64,000 bases of DNA from Petasospora fabianii (GCA_022641835.1 CP048726.1:186001-250000), one strand, 5' to 3'; shown: positions 17,085 through 27,492, counted from the first letter of the stretch. Numbers and translations: made by a program. Notes: generated by a model not told the origin, from the sequence alone.

Positions 17085-19244
17085 ATGAAACACTCGGATC
17101 TGCTCTTCTTTTTGACATCTCTGGTGTCATTGGTGTCACTTGTCTCTGCTGGTCCAACAAAGACAACCAAACTCGGTACCAAGGCTAACATTGTCAGTAA
17201 TGTGTGTCTAAACAATGCCAGAAAATACCTCTTTAACTACACGAAGAACCCAGAATATTACTACGACACATGGTGTAATTACCCACCAGCACTCGGTACT
17301 ACTCTGCTCTGTCTTGATCTATACTCTAAGCCATACTCTAGAACTTGGAATAAGACAGTCAAGGAGATCCGTAAGTCGTGTGTGGATTATGCCAATAACG
17401 ATGAGGGATTTGAGTGGTATGTTGAACAATATCAAAATGCCACCAAATACACTATCAGTACAGAGGGGCTCAATCTCACAAAGACATACTTCACTTCTCC
17501 TTTCAATGTTACTTTGGAGGAAGGTGCTCATTACTATAAATTCCTCAAATCTTCCTACTATGAATGGGATCAACCAAACTTGTTCGCTGGTATGTTCTAC
17601 GTCTATTTCCTTGTCGTCTTCATTCTTCAAGGTTTGTTCAACTTGTTCAAGAGACTTGGATATTTTGGTTCTTTCACAAACAACAAGTTCATCAGATGGT
17701 ACAAATCCAACATTGGTACACCGGCTTTGTTCAATGATAAACATGCCGATCAAAGTCGTACACTCAAGATCTTCACTACACTCGTCCCAACAAGAGTTGA
17801 ATCCCTGGTGGTGACAGGATTCATCTTCCTTAACATTGTTCTCTCCATGGTGAAGTACGATATTGTCACACAGAGAGAAGGACAAAGTAAAGTTCCATTC
17901 TACGCTGAATTCATCGCTGATCGTACAGGTCTTCTCTCTTTTGGACTCATCCCACTCCTTGTGTTATTTGCCGGAAGAAATAACCTCCTCATTCAAGCCA
18001 CCGGGATCCCATACGCTTCATTCATCGTATATCACAAATGGGTCTCTCGCTTCATGTTTCTCTATGCCATGATTCACTCCGCATGCTGGACAGAGTACGC
18101 TGTCTACTATGGATACCTCAAGCTCTATTATGAGGATACTTATTGGATCTGGGGTGCTATTGCCACAGTATCTTCTGGACTCATCATCTTCCAGGCTTTC
18201 CACATGTTCAGATCAATGTCATATGAGACCTTCTTGGCAATCCACATCGTGCTGGCGTGTATCTTCATGGCTGGATGTTTCTGGCACTGTTACGATCTTG
18301 GCTATCTAGAGTGGTTGTATGCCTCATGGGCTCTTTGGATCGTTGACAGAGTGGTAAGAGTTGGTAGAATTTTGTGGTTTGGAAGTAAACTTGCCACCGT
18401 TGAGAGTGTTAATGAAGAAATCTTTAAGGTTTCCGTACCTACTCACCAGTCATCTGCTACTGCATTCCCTGGTTCATTTGCTTATCTCTACTTCATGACA
18501 CCATATGGATTCTGGCAATCACATCCATTCACTTGTCTTAACTCTGTCGCTACTCCGGGGCATCTTGTATTCACTATCAAGGCCAAGAGAGGTATGACTA
18601 ATTATCTGCAGAAGAAGATTCTTAAGTCACAGGACAAGACGCTCAAGGTCAGAGTTGGTGTTGAAGGACCATATGGTCATCGTGCACCACTTGAAAAGTA
18701 CAACAACGTGTTATTGATTGGTGGTGGTAGTGGATTGCCAGGTTTGCTCGCCCATGCTCTTGATCTATCTAGTAGAGACTCCATCAACAGGCAGATTGTG
18801 AAACTTGTGTGGGTCATCAAGCACATGAGTGATTATGATATGTTTGCCGATGAGCTCAGTGTGCTAGCGTCTCGTGGAAATGTTGAGATCGAGGTTTACG
18901 TCACTGCTGTTTGCGCTAGTGCTAGTGCTATCATCTCGGGTTCAAGTGAAGACGAATTATCTGAGAAGAACAACGATGGGACTTTGGCCCAAGGTGTCAG
19001 CAGTGCTGATGAAACTTCAGAGAAAGAGAGTAGATCTGAAAAGATGCCAGAGAACTTCCACTCGGGAAGACCAGACATTGCGCAACTCATCAACACCAGT
19101 GGCTCCGCCACTGGACCCGGATCTTTGGCAATCATGTCTTGTGGTCCTCCAAAGATGTGTGATCAGATTAGAGCCATGGCAGCTGAAGCCATGGGCAACT
19201 CTGATAACGTTGTAGACTTTTTCGATGAGTTGCAAGTATGGTGA
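17085..19244 (+). CDS. Ferric/cupric reductase, Fre family (NADPH, FAD and heme b)
   Basis: The 719-residue protein begins with a signal peptide (cleavage near SLVSAG) and a cysteine-containing, N-glycosylated ectodomain to about residue 165, then about seven helices. Bis-heme histidine pairs are visible in HKWVSRFMFLYAMIHS and HIVLACIFMAGCFWH. The FAD site HPFTC, the glycine-rich NADPH site LIGGGSGLPG and the distal SCGPPKMCD motif follow. The C-terminal DFFDELQVW resembles the end of S. cerevisiae Fre2-Fre6. These enzymes reduce Fe3+- or Cu2+-siderophore complexes at the plasma or vacuolar membrane. A CACACCC sequence near 16706 could be an Aft1-type site. Neighbouring genes give no further clue; which Fre paralog it corresponds to is uncertain. 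Confidence 0.9.
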   Translation: MKHSDLLFFLTSLVSLVSLVSAGPTKTTKLGTKANIVSNVCLNNARKYLFNYTKNPEYYYDTWCNYPPALGTTLLCLDLYSKPYSRTWNKTVKEIRKSCVDYANNDEGFEWYVEQYQNATKYTISTEGLNLTKTYFTSPFNVTLEEGAHYYKFLKSSYYEWDQPNLFAGMFYVYFLVVFILQGLFNLFKRLGYFGSFTNNKFIRWYKSNIGTPALFNDKHADQSRTLKIFTTLVPTRVESLVVTGFIFLNIVLSMVKYDIVTQREGQSKVPFYAEFIADRTGLLSFGLIPLLVLFAGRNNLLIQATGIPYASFIVYHKWVSRFMFLYAMIHSACWTEYAVYYGYLKLYYEDTYWIWGAIATVSSGLIIFQAFHMFRSMSYETFLAIHIVLACIFMAGCFWHCYDLGYLEWLYASWALWIVDRVVRVGRILWFGSKLATVESVNEEIFKVSVPTHQSSATAFPGSFAYLYFMTPYGFWQSHPFTCLNSVATPGHLVFTIKAKRGMTNYLQKKILKSQDKTLKVRVGVEGPYGHRAPLEKYNNVLLIGGGSGLPGLLAHALDLSSRDSINRQIVKLVWVIKHMSDYDMFADELSVLASRGNVEIEVYVTAVCASASAIISGSSEDELSEKNNDGTLAQGVSSADETSEKESRSEKMPENFHSGRPDIAQLINTSGSATGPGSLAIMSCGPPKMCDQIRAMAAEAMGNSDNVVDFFDELQVW

Positions 19245-19791
19245 ACAAAAGAGCAGTTCTTATGTATTTCTCTATATTTTTTGATATTTATACGTCCCTA
19301 ATTAGATAATGAGACAGATTAGTTTCTGTAAAGACGAACACTGTAAAAGAAAAACAATGGATAACAGCCCCCATAATATAACGATAAGGTGCGATGATAA
19401 TGCTACTATACAAAAACCGTTGTAAAGTGCGGGAAACCAACTCCGATCCGGGAAATTCCGGTGGAATTTTGAGTCACGCGCGTTATGCTGCTTTGGCCAT
19501 TAAATTAATCCCCAAGTTGTGTTTATTCAGACAATGATAAGCCCTATGGGAAGCAGGCACGCGACCAATCAGCGAGCATCGCTTAAGATCTTGGAGTAAG
19601 CACAACCCCAGCTCTTGGCCTCGATCTCAGATCGCTAGTGCTCATCTCCACCGCGAGTCAGTTGTCACTATCCGTTCAAGCCCATTAACGGTCCCTCCCC
19701 ACATTCGCATCGCTCATCACCGGTAGGTTGATAGATCCCCAAGCAACTTCACTCGAATCCGTTGCCTCGCAAAAGCGCTGCAACATTGATA
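19245..19791. promoter_or_regulatory. LYS14 promoter
   Basis: This 547-bp region lies between FRE and LYS14. Its key content is the adjoining Lys14 and Gcn4 box matches. An in-frame extension of LYS14 to 19762 exists but starts with TTG. Confidence 0.5.
19457..19476 (+). promoter_or_regulatory. Lys14 box TCCGGTGGA next to Gcn4 box TGAGTCA
   Basis: TCCGGTGGA (19457-19465) fits the Lys14 consensus TCCRNYGGA exactly, and TGAGTCA (19470-19476) is a perfect Gcn4 site five bases on. Both lie about 320 bp upstream of the LYS14 ATG. Together they predict autoregulation plus general amino-acid control. Confidence 0.55.
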
Positions 19792-21708
19792 ATGACTCCC
19801 GAAGACGATGCAATCGTGACGCCTGATGGCCAGTCCTCGGAGATCTACCATCAACAAGAACACAGCGCATCTCCTGCCCACCCTGCCACCAATGTTGGTC
19901 ATCCAAGTCCTCAAAGCAATAATATCACCCCAGCAGAGAGCACAAAGAGAAAATACTCGCGTAATGGATGTACGGAATGCAAGAGACGTCGTATGAAGTG
20001 TGATGAGACCAAGCCCAAATGTTGGCAATGTTCAAGACTCGGAAGGGAGTGCGTCTATATACTCAATAGGAAGAACAAGAAGAGACGTACAAAGGCAGAG
20101 ATGGAGACTGAGATGATGAGAAAATCTGAGTCAATGAACAATTCAGCTTTCAGGCCGGTTCCAAACAGATCAAACCCTGGATCAGTATCCGATGTCTCAC
20201 CAACTGGGTTGGGTAACGAGTTTGCATTTAACATGACAGATGCATCGTTGTTATACAACGACTTGAACGATTTGGTCAATTGGAGATTGGAAGAAGCACT
20301 CACGCCGAACCTCAAGACATATATCGAAGAGGCAAATATTCCATTTGATACCGACCTCAATCAACATAGTCTCCCATTGACAACGGATCAAACAGAATTG
20401 ATGTTTAATGTACCTGCTGATTTCTTCAACTTGGGAGACCCACATAATCAGTACATGATACGATACTACAATGACTTCACTACCCTGTCGTGTCCATTCA
20501 CTCCAAACATCTCATTGAATCCCGTACGTGATGTATTGATGAATTATGCAAAGAGGGAGACATACTTGTTATATGCTATACTTGCATGTGGTGCAAGAAT
20601 TCAACATCGTGAAAGTATGGACATTAGAGACGACCAGGCATATTGTTCATATCTTTCGAGCTGTCTTAATATCCTCAGTGACAATTTTGAGGATGAGGCA
20701 ATGATTGCTGAAAAAGTTGAGCCAATGCTCTTGACTATCTTACTATTGACAACTGATTGTGCATCAAGCACAAGTTTACGTTGGAGGGCACATCTCAAAG
20801 GTGCCAAGGAGCTCTTGAAGAAGACTACTGTTCAAAGTGATACGCTCAACTTTTGCAGAAATTGGTTGATTACGTATGAAGTACTTGCTGGTATGACAAA
20901 CCCATACGGTGGTATTTTCCAAAGTGTTGACTCCGACTTGGACCATTTCATCAGTAATGATACACTTTACTTGAACTCGTTGAAAAAGATGAACATGATT
21001 GACGTACACGGATTCAATTACATTGGTGGTCATATCATCCAGCTCGATATCACATTTAGGGATATAATGAAGATCCTCAATAGAATTAGAAGACTCAGAA
21101 CCGAGGGTTTGATCCCTAAGGAGATGAGCCATTTGGACTACAGTGTGACACCAAAGGTGATTACTATCCCTGAATGGCATTCAATCACCAACCAGCTTGA
21201 TAACTTGGAGCAGATGAGTATTATTGACAAATCTGGGTATATCCCACCAAGTAATCCGAATCATCCATCTCATGGTCGTGTCGATGGGTTTAAGAGCATT
21301 GATCTCTTGAGATTAAGAGATGGAAGAGAAATTGTTGTATCTTGGTTTGATATCTCGCATCAGACTCATATTGTAACTGCCCGTGTCGTGTTCCTGACCC
21401 GTGTTCTCGAGATGCCACGTACTACGGTATTTATTCAAGAGCTAGTTTCCAAAGCGTTGGGATACATCAGCTTCTTGAATGATATTGAGAACTATAGGAA
21501 CCCATGTATGACCCATTTGCATATGATGGCCGCTGTGGTGGGTAAATGCTGCATCAGAGAATATGATCAGAAGCTAGTGGAGAAGTTTTTGACAATCTGT
21601 TGCAGCATGGGACTAGCTAGTGCCGGACACAACTTGAAGAAACTACAGAGAATCTGGAGAAATGAGGTTCAGAGTGATGAAGAGGAGGACGATGTGCTCA
21701 CGTGGTGA
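19792..21708 (+). CDS. LYS14: Zn2Cys6 activator of lysine biosynthesis, Lys14
   Basis: A 638-residue transcription factor. The zinc cluster uses Cys60, 63, 70, 77, 80 and 87 within KRKYSRNGCTECKRRRMKCD and a matching second half, followed by a basic NRKNKKRR linker. This is nearly identical to the S. cerevisiae Lys14 DNA-binding domain. The fungal-specific domain includes LRWRAHLKGAKELLKK, SIIDKSGYIP and EIVVSWFDISHQTHIV, and the protein ends in DDVLTW, matching the Lys14 C-terminus. Lys14 activates LYS genes through TCCRNYGGA sites with alpha-aminoadipate semialdehyde as co-inducer. The ATG at 19792 was chosen over an upstream TTG. Some yeasts carry several Lys14 paralogs with diverged targets, so the regulon here is inferred. 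Confidence 0.9.
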   Translation: MTPEDDAIVTPDGQSSEIYHQQEHSASPAHPATNVGHPSPQSNNITPAESTKRKYSRNGCTECKRRRMKCDETKPKCWQCSRLGRECVYILNRKNKKRRTKAEMETEMMRKSESMNNSAFRPVPNRSNPGSVSDVSPTGLGNEFAFNMTDASLLYNDLNDLVNWRLEEALTPNLKTYIEEANIPFDTDLNQHSLPLTTDQTELMFNVPADFFNLGDPHNQYMIRYYNDFTTLSCPFTPNISLNPVRDVLMNYAKRETYLLYAILACGARIQHRESMDIRDDQAYCSYLSSCLNILSDNFEDEAMIAEKVEPMLLTILLLTTDCASSTSLRWRAHLKGAKELLKKTTVQSDTLNFCRNWLITYEVLAGMTNPYGGIFQSVDSDLDHFISNDTLYLNSLKKMNMIDVHGFNYIGGHIIQLDITFRDIMKILNRIRRLRTEGLIPKEMSHLDYSVTPKVITIPEWHSITNQLDNLEQMSIIDKSGYIPPSNPNHPSHGRVDGFKSIDLLRLRDGREIVVSWFDISHQTHIVTARVVFLTRVLEMPRTTVFIQELVSKALGYISFLNDIENYRNPCMTHLHMMAAVVGKCCIREYDQKLVEKFLTICCSMGLASAGHNLKKLQRIWRNEVQSDEEEDDVLTW

Positions 21709-22033
21709 TTAACCTGTACATATACAAACACATACACGATAGAGCCATTAACCTTGGACCTAATCACTGACTTTTGATTGTAGCTGTATATTGTAGCTTA
21801 TAACTAGGAACCTATAGTAATCAATAGACAATTAAACCATTAACATAGCACAACGAGGTAAAATGCATAATCTAAGGACATGTGCTTAGTAGATAAAGGG
21901 TTACCCGCAGATAAAGGCGACCAGGGTTCGCGAAATTTGTATGTTGGACGTGGCTTTTTCAATGGCCACGTCAAACTTGTTTCCTTCTACAACTTGAATC
22001 TTCACCAAGCAGATTCGGAAGAAACACACAGAG
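21709..22033. other. Intergenic between LYS14 and SEC61
   Basis: A 325-bp AT-rich spacer with the LYS14 terminator and SEC61 promoter. I see no gene or repeat in it. Confidence 0.4.
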
Positions 22034-23650
22034 ATGAGTTCGTGTAAGTGCCTCTCTTGAAGATTTGACATGGTGGTTACTTGGAGAAATCTCAATCGCT
22101 CGATTGCAGCGCACGATCGCGTTTATCTATGCCGCCGTTGAAACTCTCGCTACTCCACGTCTGCGTCGCGTCACTCTAAACTTGTTGATTGTATTATATA
22201 CTAACACTTTTTTGTTATAGTCCGTGTTCTTGATCTCGTCAAGCCCTTCACGGGGTACCTCCCAGAGGTGATTGCCCCTGAGAGAAAGATCCCTTTCAAT
22301 CAGAAACTCATGTGGACCGGTGTCACATTGTTGATCTTCCTCGTGATGAGTGAGATTCCATTGTACGGTATCGCATCATCTGAGTCTTCAGACCCACTTT
22401 ACTGGCTCAGAATGATGCTTGCCTCCAACAGAGGTACATTGATGGAGTTGGGTATTTCCCCAATCGTCTCCTCTGGTATGGTGTTCCAGCTCTTGCAAGG
22501 TACAAACGTTATCCAGGTTAACATGGAATCTAAGGCTGATCGTGAGCTATTCCAGACTGCACAGAAATTACTTGCAGTTATGCTCTCCATCGGTCAGGCT
22601 ACCGTCTATGTCTTGACTGGTATGTACGGTCCACCATCCGACCTTGGTATTGCTGTCTGTTTCCTCTTGGTGTTGCAGTTGGTCTTCGCCGGCCTCATTG
22701 TCATTTTGCTCGACGAATTGCTCCAGAAGGGTTACGGTTTGGGTTCTGGTATCTCTTTGTTCATGGCTACCAACATCTGTGAGCAGATCTTCTGGAAGAC
22801 TTTTGCTCCAACTACCGTTAACAACGGCCGTGGCGATGAGTTTGAAGGTTGTGTCGTTGCCCTCTTCCACTTGCTTGCCACTAAGAAGGATAAGAGAAGA
22901 GCTTTGATTGAGGCTTTCTACAGACAAAACTTGCCAAACATGTTCCAATTGTTTGCTACTTTGTTCGTCTTCTTCCTCGTCATCTACTTGCAGGGTTTCC
23001 GTTACGAGATCCCAGTTAGATCCACTAGACAGAGAGGTCCATTCGGTACTTACCCAATCAAGTTGTTCTACACCTCCAACACACCAATCATGTTGCAGTC
23101 TGCCTTGACCTCTAACTACTTCTTGATCTCTCAGATGCTTTTCTCTAGATTCCCAAACAACCCAGTTGTTCGTTTGCTTGGTGTTTGGTCCGCTAGACCA
23201 GGTGGTGTCCAATTGTTCGCTACAAACGGTATTGCTTACTACATCCAGCCACCATTCTCATTGGGTGAGGCTATCTTGGACCCAATTAAGACCGTTATTT
23301 ACGTGTCTTTCGTCTTGGGTCTTTGTGCCGTTTTCTCCACCACTTGGATCGAGATCTCAGGATCTTCTCCAAGACACGTTGCTAAGCAGTTCAAGGAGCA
23401 AGGTTTGGTTATTGCAGGCCACCGTGAGACATCTGTTTACAGAGACTTGAAGAAGATCATCCCAACCGCTGCTGCCTTTGGTGGTGCTTGTATTGGTGCT
23501 TTGTCTGTTGCTTGTGACTTGCTTGGTACTCTTGGATCTGGTACTTCCATCTTGTTGGCTGTCACAACTATCTACTCTTACTACGAGACAGCTGCCAAGG
23601 AGGGTGGTTTCCAGAAAAATGTTGTTGCTGGTTTCTCTGACTTGATGTAA
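22034..23650 (+). CDS. SEC61: Sec61 translocon channel subunit (two exons)
   Basis: Exon 1 is only 10 nt (22034-22043, ATG AGT TCG T). The 177-bp intron 22044-22220 has donor GTAAGT, branch point TACTAAC at 22199-22205 and acceptor TATAG. Exon 2 runs 22221-23650. The joined N-terminus [20 protein letters not shown] aligns with S. cerevisiae MSSNRVLDL, and the total of 479 residues matches the family length. The ten-helix SecY fold is evident: the N-terminal amphipathic helix, the plug region after SEIPLYGI, and long cytosolic loops ending in [19 protein letters not shown]. It forms the ER protein-conducting channel with Sbh1 and Sss1. The first in-frame ATG of exon 2 would drop the conserved start, so the spliced model is strongly preferred. 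Confidence 0.95.
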
Positions 23651-23958
23651 GAGAACTCATATTCACCTTAATATCCCTACATTTTTGTCATACAGCCACG
23701 ACTAGCACCATCACCACCTTAAGGTCTGCTGCATGCATCGAATTAAACAAAACAAAACAAAAACATCAAAAACATAAGCATCGTGAAATGCGTGGTTTCC
23801 CACTCACAATCACCTTCAGTTCCGCTTTGTACTTTTAGTCCGCTTTTTATAGCTCCCTACTCCAATGGAATTTTAACCGATCTAGAGAAGACAAATGATA
23901 GATATTAATATAACGTGTAGTAGCGCAATATATATGATTAAAGACACTTGGGATATCG
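23651..23958. terminator. Convergent 3' regions of SEC61 and NMT1
   Basis: 308 bp between two stop codons facing each other. It includes an A-rich tract (AAACAAAACAAAAAC around 23747-23764) typical of yeast 3' processing regions. No gene is visible. Confidence 0.4.
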
Positions 23959-25290
23959 TCACAGCATAACAACACCATTCTTACTGAGGGTCTCTGGATC
24001 AATCTGCTTCTGCTTATCCAATCCACCAGAAATGAACTTGGCCTTGTAATTGAAAAGATAATAATTGAGCGTACCATCACCGGCACCAAATTTGAGGTCC
24101 TGCAAGAACAAGTTGTTATCCTGGCAAGTGAGGGCGTTGAACACATCAACACCGAGACTCTTGGCAAGGATGAGCGCATCGTTGATAAGGTCATTGAGTC
24201 TCTTCTTGAGCAGTGGCTTGACGGAATCTTCATCACCTTGGAAGGCAACATCGGATGCGTAGTAGAACAAGTAGGCAATACCAAGCTCATCGTGCTGACT
24301 GTTATTAAGGACAGTGAATGGCAAGAGGTAGAAGGAGAACATGTCGGAGATGACACCATCGTCATTCTCAACAACATATGTATGAATAACTTTCTTTTCA
24401 TCTGGGATATCAAGGTTACCGAAGAGCCAGTGCTTGATCTCATCATCTGTGAAATCTTGAATCAAATCAAATCTTTCTTGATACTTGCGGAATAACTTCT
24501 GCACCTGATCAAAGTCATCGGCACGGACACGTCTCAGATTTTTCACCTTACCTTGGTTTCTCATCGTGTACTTGGCAATCATTTGGGTTTTTGTCACGTT
24601 TTCTGGAAGAAAACTGAAGCCAACCTCATGGAGTTTCCCCCAGTTGAGTGGTCTGTGGTAATATCTTGCCACGGACACCGGTGATGGAAGCACAACACCA
24701 GCCGTGTACAATGCCTGGAAGATTCCCTGGAGATTGACTCTTCTCGTCACCTCCTTGATCAGGATTGGTGCAAGTCTCTTAGATCTGAGCTTCTTATGCA
24801 CACAAATGAAGTTGATCTCAACGGCCTTAACGTCATTGGTTCTCACCCTGAGGTCTGCGGGGGTACCGGCGATGAACCCGATAAGACGACCACTGGCCTT
24901 GACACGGACACCAACATGCCACTCCTTTCTGTAACCCGGTGGCTTAAGTGCCCAATCGAGGAAATCAGATGAGTATTTGAAACGGAAGGTGGAATCGGCA
25001 TCCTCGACGTAGTTCTCATAAAGCAATTTGAACACCTCATCACGATCTTCAGTCTTGTTAAGATCAAGATCAGCCCATTCAAACTCCTTCAAGAGGGATA
25101 ATGGCGTAGTGGATATCTGATCCACAGTCTTGTGCTCGATTGGACCTTCCTCGGCGATATTCTCATCAAACTTCGGCACCGGCTGCGTCTTCCAGAACTT
25201 GTAGTCATCCATTGTCTTCTGCTGCTCCTCGTTGAGAGTAGCGCCCTCGGCGAGCTTCTTCAGGAGTTCTTCAATTGCGTTACGGGACAT
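23959..25290 (-). CDS. NMT1: N-myristoyltransferase
   Basis: A 443-residue enzyme that transfers myristate from myristoyl-CoA to N-terminal glycine. Hallmark sequences are EINFICVHKKLRSKRLAPIL, which carries the CoA-binding and oxyanion segment, then KEVTRRVNLQGIFQALYTAG and RYYHRPLNWGKLHEVGF. The C-terminus NGVVML provides the carboxylate used as catalytic base. Further conserved parts are FYLLPFTVLNN and FNALTCQDNN. The N-terminal 30 residues are short and lack the long polylysine ribosome-binding tract seen in animal enzymes. The start ATG at 25290 is followed by MSRNAIEELLKKLAEGATL, conserved in yeast orthologs. NMT1 is essential in yeasts and acts on Arf, Vps15 and similar substrates. 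Confidence 0.95.
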   Translation of the reverse strand: MSRNAIEELLKKLAEGATLNEEQQKTMDDYKFWKTQPVPKFDENIAEEGPIEHKTVDQISTTPLSLLKEFEWADLDLNKTEDRDEVFKLLYENYVEDADSTFRFKYSSDFLDWALKPPGYRKEWHVGVRVKASGRLIGFIAGTPADLRVRTNDVKAVEINFICVHKKLRSKRLAPILIKEVTRRVNLQGIFQALYTAGVVLPSPVSVARYYHRPLNWGKLHEVGFSFLPENVTKTQMIAKYTMRNQGKVKNLRRVRADDFDQVQKLFRKYQERFDLIQDFTDDEIKHWLFGNLDIPDEKKVIHTYVVENDDGVISDMFSFYLLPFTVLNNSQHDELGIAYLFYYASDVAFQGDEDSVKPLLKKRLNDLINDALILAKSLGVDVFNALTCQDNNLFLQDLKFGAGDGTLNYYLFNYKAKFISGGLDKQKQIDPETLSKNGVVML

Positions 25291-25710
25291 TGCGGTCGTA
25301 TGTGATCAGAGTTTACAGACAGAACAAACAACCAAACCTTTCCCGGCTCTCCTTTTAGAAAGAAGAGAGAAGTACTTCGCCAAGGACGTTATTCAACTAA
25401 ATGGAGGTGTGTTGGACGTTTTCGGAAGGTTGTTAGTTGCCCTCACAGAATTGGCAGATTATTCATCACTATATATGAAAGAGAGTGATTTACAACTACG
25501 AGTTGATTCATCCTTCTTAAACCAAATGACTGCTTCTTTAGCTGTTTCAACTTTTCTTTCCTATCTATCTATATGCCACCAAATGCACTTCATCGCTCTC
25601 TGTTAATCTCCAAAACATATAAACCCGGAAAACAAACATAACAAAAACATTTCAACCAAACTCTTTTTAAAAAACCCTTGAATGTATATTACATTCAATT
25701 ATGCTCATTT
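25291..25710. other. NMT1 promoter / NRP1 3' region
   Basis: 420 bp between two minus-strand genes, with A-rich tracts near 25620-25675. No gene is supported. Confidence 0.4.
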
Positions 25711-27492
25711 TCAATTTCCATCAACGTTCTTAATACCATAGTTTCCCAAGGCCATACCACTCATCTTTGAGGAGAGATCTTGCATGCCCAAGTTCAAATC
25801 GCTCTCATATTGCAATGGACCAGAACCATTGTTGTTAGTGTAGTAGTGGGGCTGCAACTGCTGTTGTGATTGGAGGTGATGCATCTGTTGTTGTTGTTGT
25901 TGCTGCTGCTGCTGTTGATGCTGCTGATGAGGCTGTGGAGCTGGGATCTGCTGTGGCTGTGTTGGTGCTGGCACCTGCTGCTGAGATGCCATCTGTTGGA
26001 CTCTTGGTGCACCACATCTCAAACAACAAATGTTCTTAGCAAAGTTATGGTAAGCACAACCTTCGTTTCCACACTTCCAGTCACCGGCTCTGAATGGGAC
26101 ACTAGAGACCCTTTGGTTGTTTCCATGGCCCCCATGGTTGTTACCATTGTTGTTCTGATTGTTGTTTCCGTGATGGTGGTGATGGTGATGGTTATTGTTG
26201 TGATGATGGTGATTGTTACCACCGTTGTTACCCCTGTTGTTCATGCCAGAATTGTTGTTACCAACGTGGTTGTTGAGACTGTTTGTCTGTGATTGGCCGC
26301 TACCAGAATACATCGATTCTTGGATGGCAGCAGCAGAGGCAGCTGGGAAGGAACATCTGAAACAAGCGGTACGACGCTGGAAATTGGAGAAACCACAGGA
26401 GGGACAGGTCCAGTCACCTGGTCTTGGTCTGTTCTTAGATGGCAAGAACGGTGTGAGAATCTCCTGGGCACGGTCCAGGACACGAGCACTTGATGGTTCA
26501 ACCTCGATAGACTTGTCATTGAGGGCACGACCGTTCATGGCGAGAGACTCAGAGGCCTCCTCATGAGATGCAAAGACAGCAAAGCCTGAACCCGTAGGCT
26601 TGTGTTGATCGGGTGTCTTCAAAGTCCAGAATGCAATAGGACGTCCACCATACTGTGTGAACCAGCTTTCGAGCTCACTTTGTGTAGTGTCACTCGGCAA
26701 GTTGGACAGGTGCAACACCTTGGATCTCTCAGCGAGGAAGGCACGAACATCGGCACGAGCATCGAATGGACGAGTCAACACGTCTGGATGGTCCTCAACC
26801 GGTGTGCTCTTCTTGACAAGGGCCTTGAGGATGGCGGACAAAAGGCCAACTTCGTCAGTGGCACGACGTGGGTGCTGAAGTGAGTTTGTAACAGCCTGCG
26901 GTGGTGGTGTCACATTGGATGTGCTTGTCGAAGAGCCTGAGGTCTCAGCTGGGGACTGTGATTCAGATGACTCCGGAACGAACTCAACCTCCAATGCGGT
27001 GATAATGCTTTGGAGATTGGATGCGGAGTATGAGAGGGCCTCAGGGTGATGAGATTGCCATCTGGAATACTCCTGCTTGAGGTCAAAGACTCTCGCGTGC
27101 TGCAAGTATGGAGGGAGGACAACGCTCTTGTCACGAGCCTCACGTGGAAGCTGGACCCTGAGGTCCCAGGCGTTGAGGGTGATGAATGTGAAGTCGAGAC
27201 CCTTGGAGGTGATGCGGTCATGGATGAAAGTGTCGAGTTGTGACACCGCGTCCTTGAACGTGCCGGCATTTCTGACATGCTCCCAGGTGAGGGAAGTGAT
27301 GGCAGTGCAGGCAGTGGTGATTGGAGTATTAACTGGACGGATCAAAACGCTGTCGCGTGCAACCTCCTCTAGTGTGGAGGCATCGAGCATGCGCCAGGCA
27401 ATCTCGATCACCTCTGCCGAGTCTCGTGTGACGTAGACGCCCTGCTCATCGCAGGTTGTCGCAAGATGGACGACGACAAACAGATCGCTCAT
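25711..27492 (-). CDS. NRP1: Nrp1-like RNA-binding protein: degenerate exonuclease fold, RRM, two RanBP2 zinc fingers
   Basis: This 593-residue protein has three parts. Residues 1-170 resemble an Eri1-type DEDDh exonuclease (EVIEIAWRMLD, LIRPVNTPIT, NAWDLRV), but the first catalytic DxE is replaced in VVHLATTC, so activity is unlikely. An RRM spans roughly 260-345 (VLHLSNLPSDTTQSELESW, GFAVFASHEEA). Two RanBP2-type C4 fingers follow (GDWTCPSCGFSNF..CFRC and GDWKCGNEGCAYHNF..CLRC), separated by an Asn/His-rich linker. A polyglutamine tail ends the protein. The same layout occurs in S. cerevisiae Nrp1, a stress-granule RNA-binding protein. The prion-like low-complexity regions fit that location. 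ATG at 27492 was used; the longer frame starts with TTG. Confidence 0.85.
   Translation of the reverse strand: MSDLFVVVHLATTCDEQGVYVTRDSAEVIEIAWRMLDASTLEEVARDSVLIRPVNTPITTACTAITSLTWEHVRNAGTFKDAVSQLDTFIHDRITSKGLDFTFITLNAWDLRVQLPREARDKSVVLPPYLQHARVFDLKQEYSRWQSHHPEALSYSASNLQSIITALEVEFVPESSESQSPAETSGSSTSTSNVTPPPQAVTNSLQHPRRATDEVGLLSAILKALVKKSTPVEDHPDVLTRPFDARADVRAFLAERSKVLHLSNLPSDTTQSELESWFTQYGGRPIAFWTLKTPDQHKPTGSGFAVFASHEEASESLAMNGRALNDKSIEVEPSSARVLDRAQEILTPFLPSKNRPRPGDWTCPSCGFSNFQRRTACFRCSFPAASAAAIQESMYSGSGQSQTNSLNNHVGNNNSGMNNRGNNGGNNHHHHNNNHHHHHHHGNNNQNNNGNNHGGHGNNQRVSSVPFRAGDWKCGNEGCAYHNFAKNICCLRCGAPRVQQMASQQQVPAPTQPQQIPAPQPHQQHQQQQQQQQQQQMHHLQSQQQLQPHYYTNNNGSGPLQYESDLNLGMQDLSSKMSGMALGNYGIKNVDGN
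25886..25932 (-). repeat. CAA/CAG repeat encoding polyglutamine in NRP1
   Basis: On the coding strand this is a run of CAG and CAA codons, with one histidine codon within it, giving roughly a dozen glutamines. Mixed codons limit slippage, but tract length is likely to vary between strains. A CAT/CAC-AAC histidine-asparagine tract lies further upstream in the gene (about 26135-26225). Confidence 0.8.
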
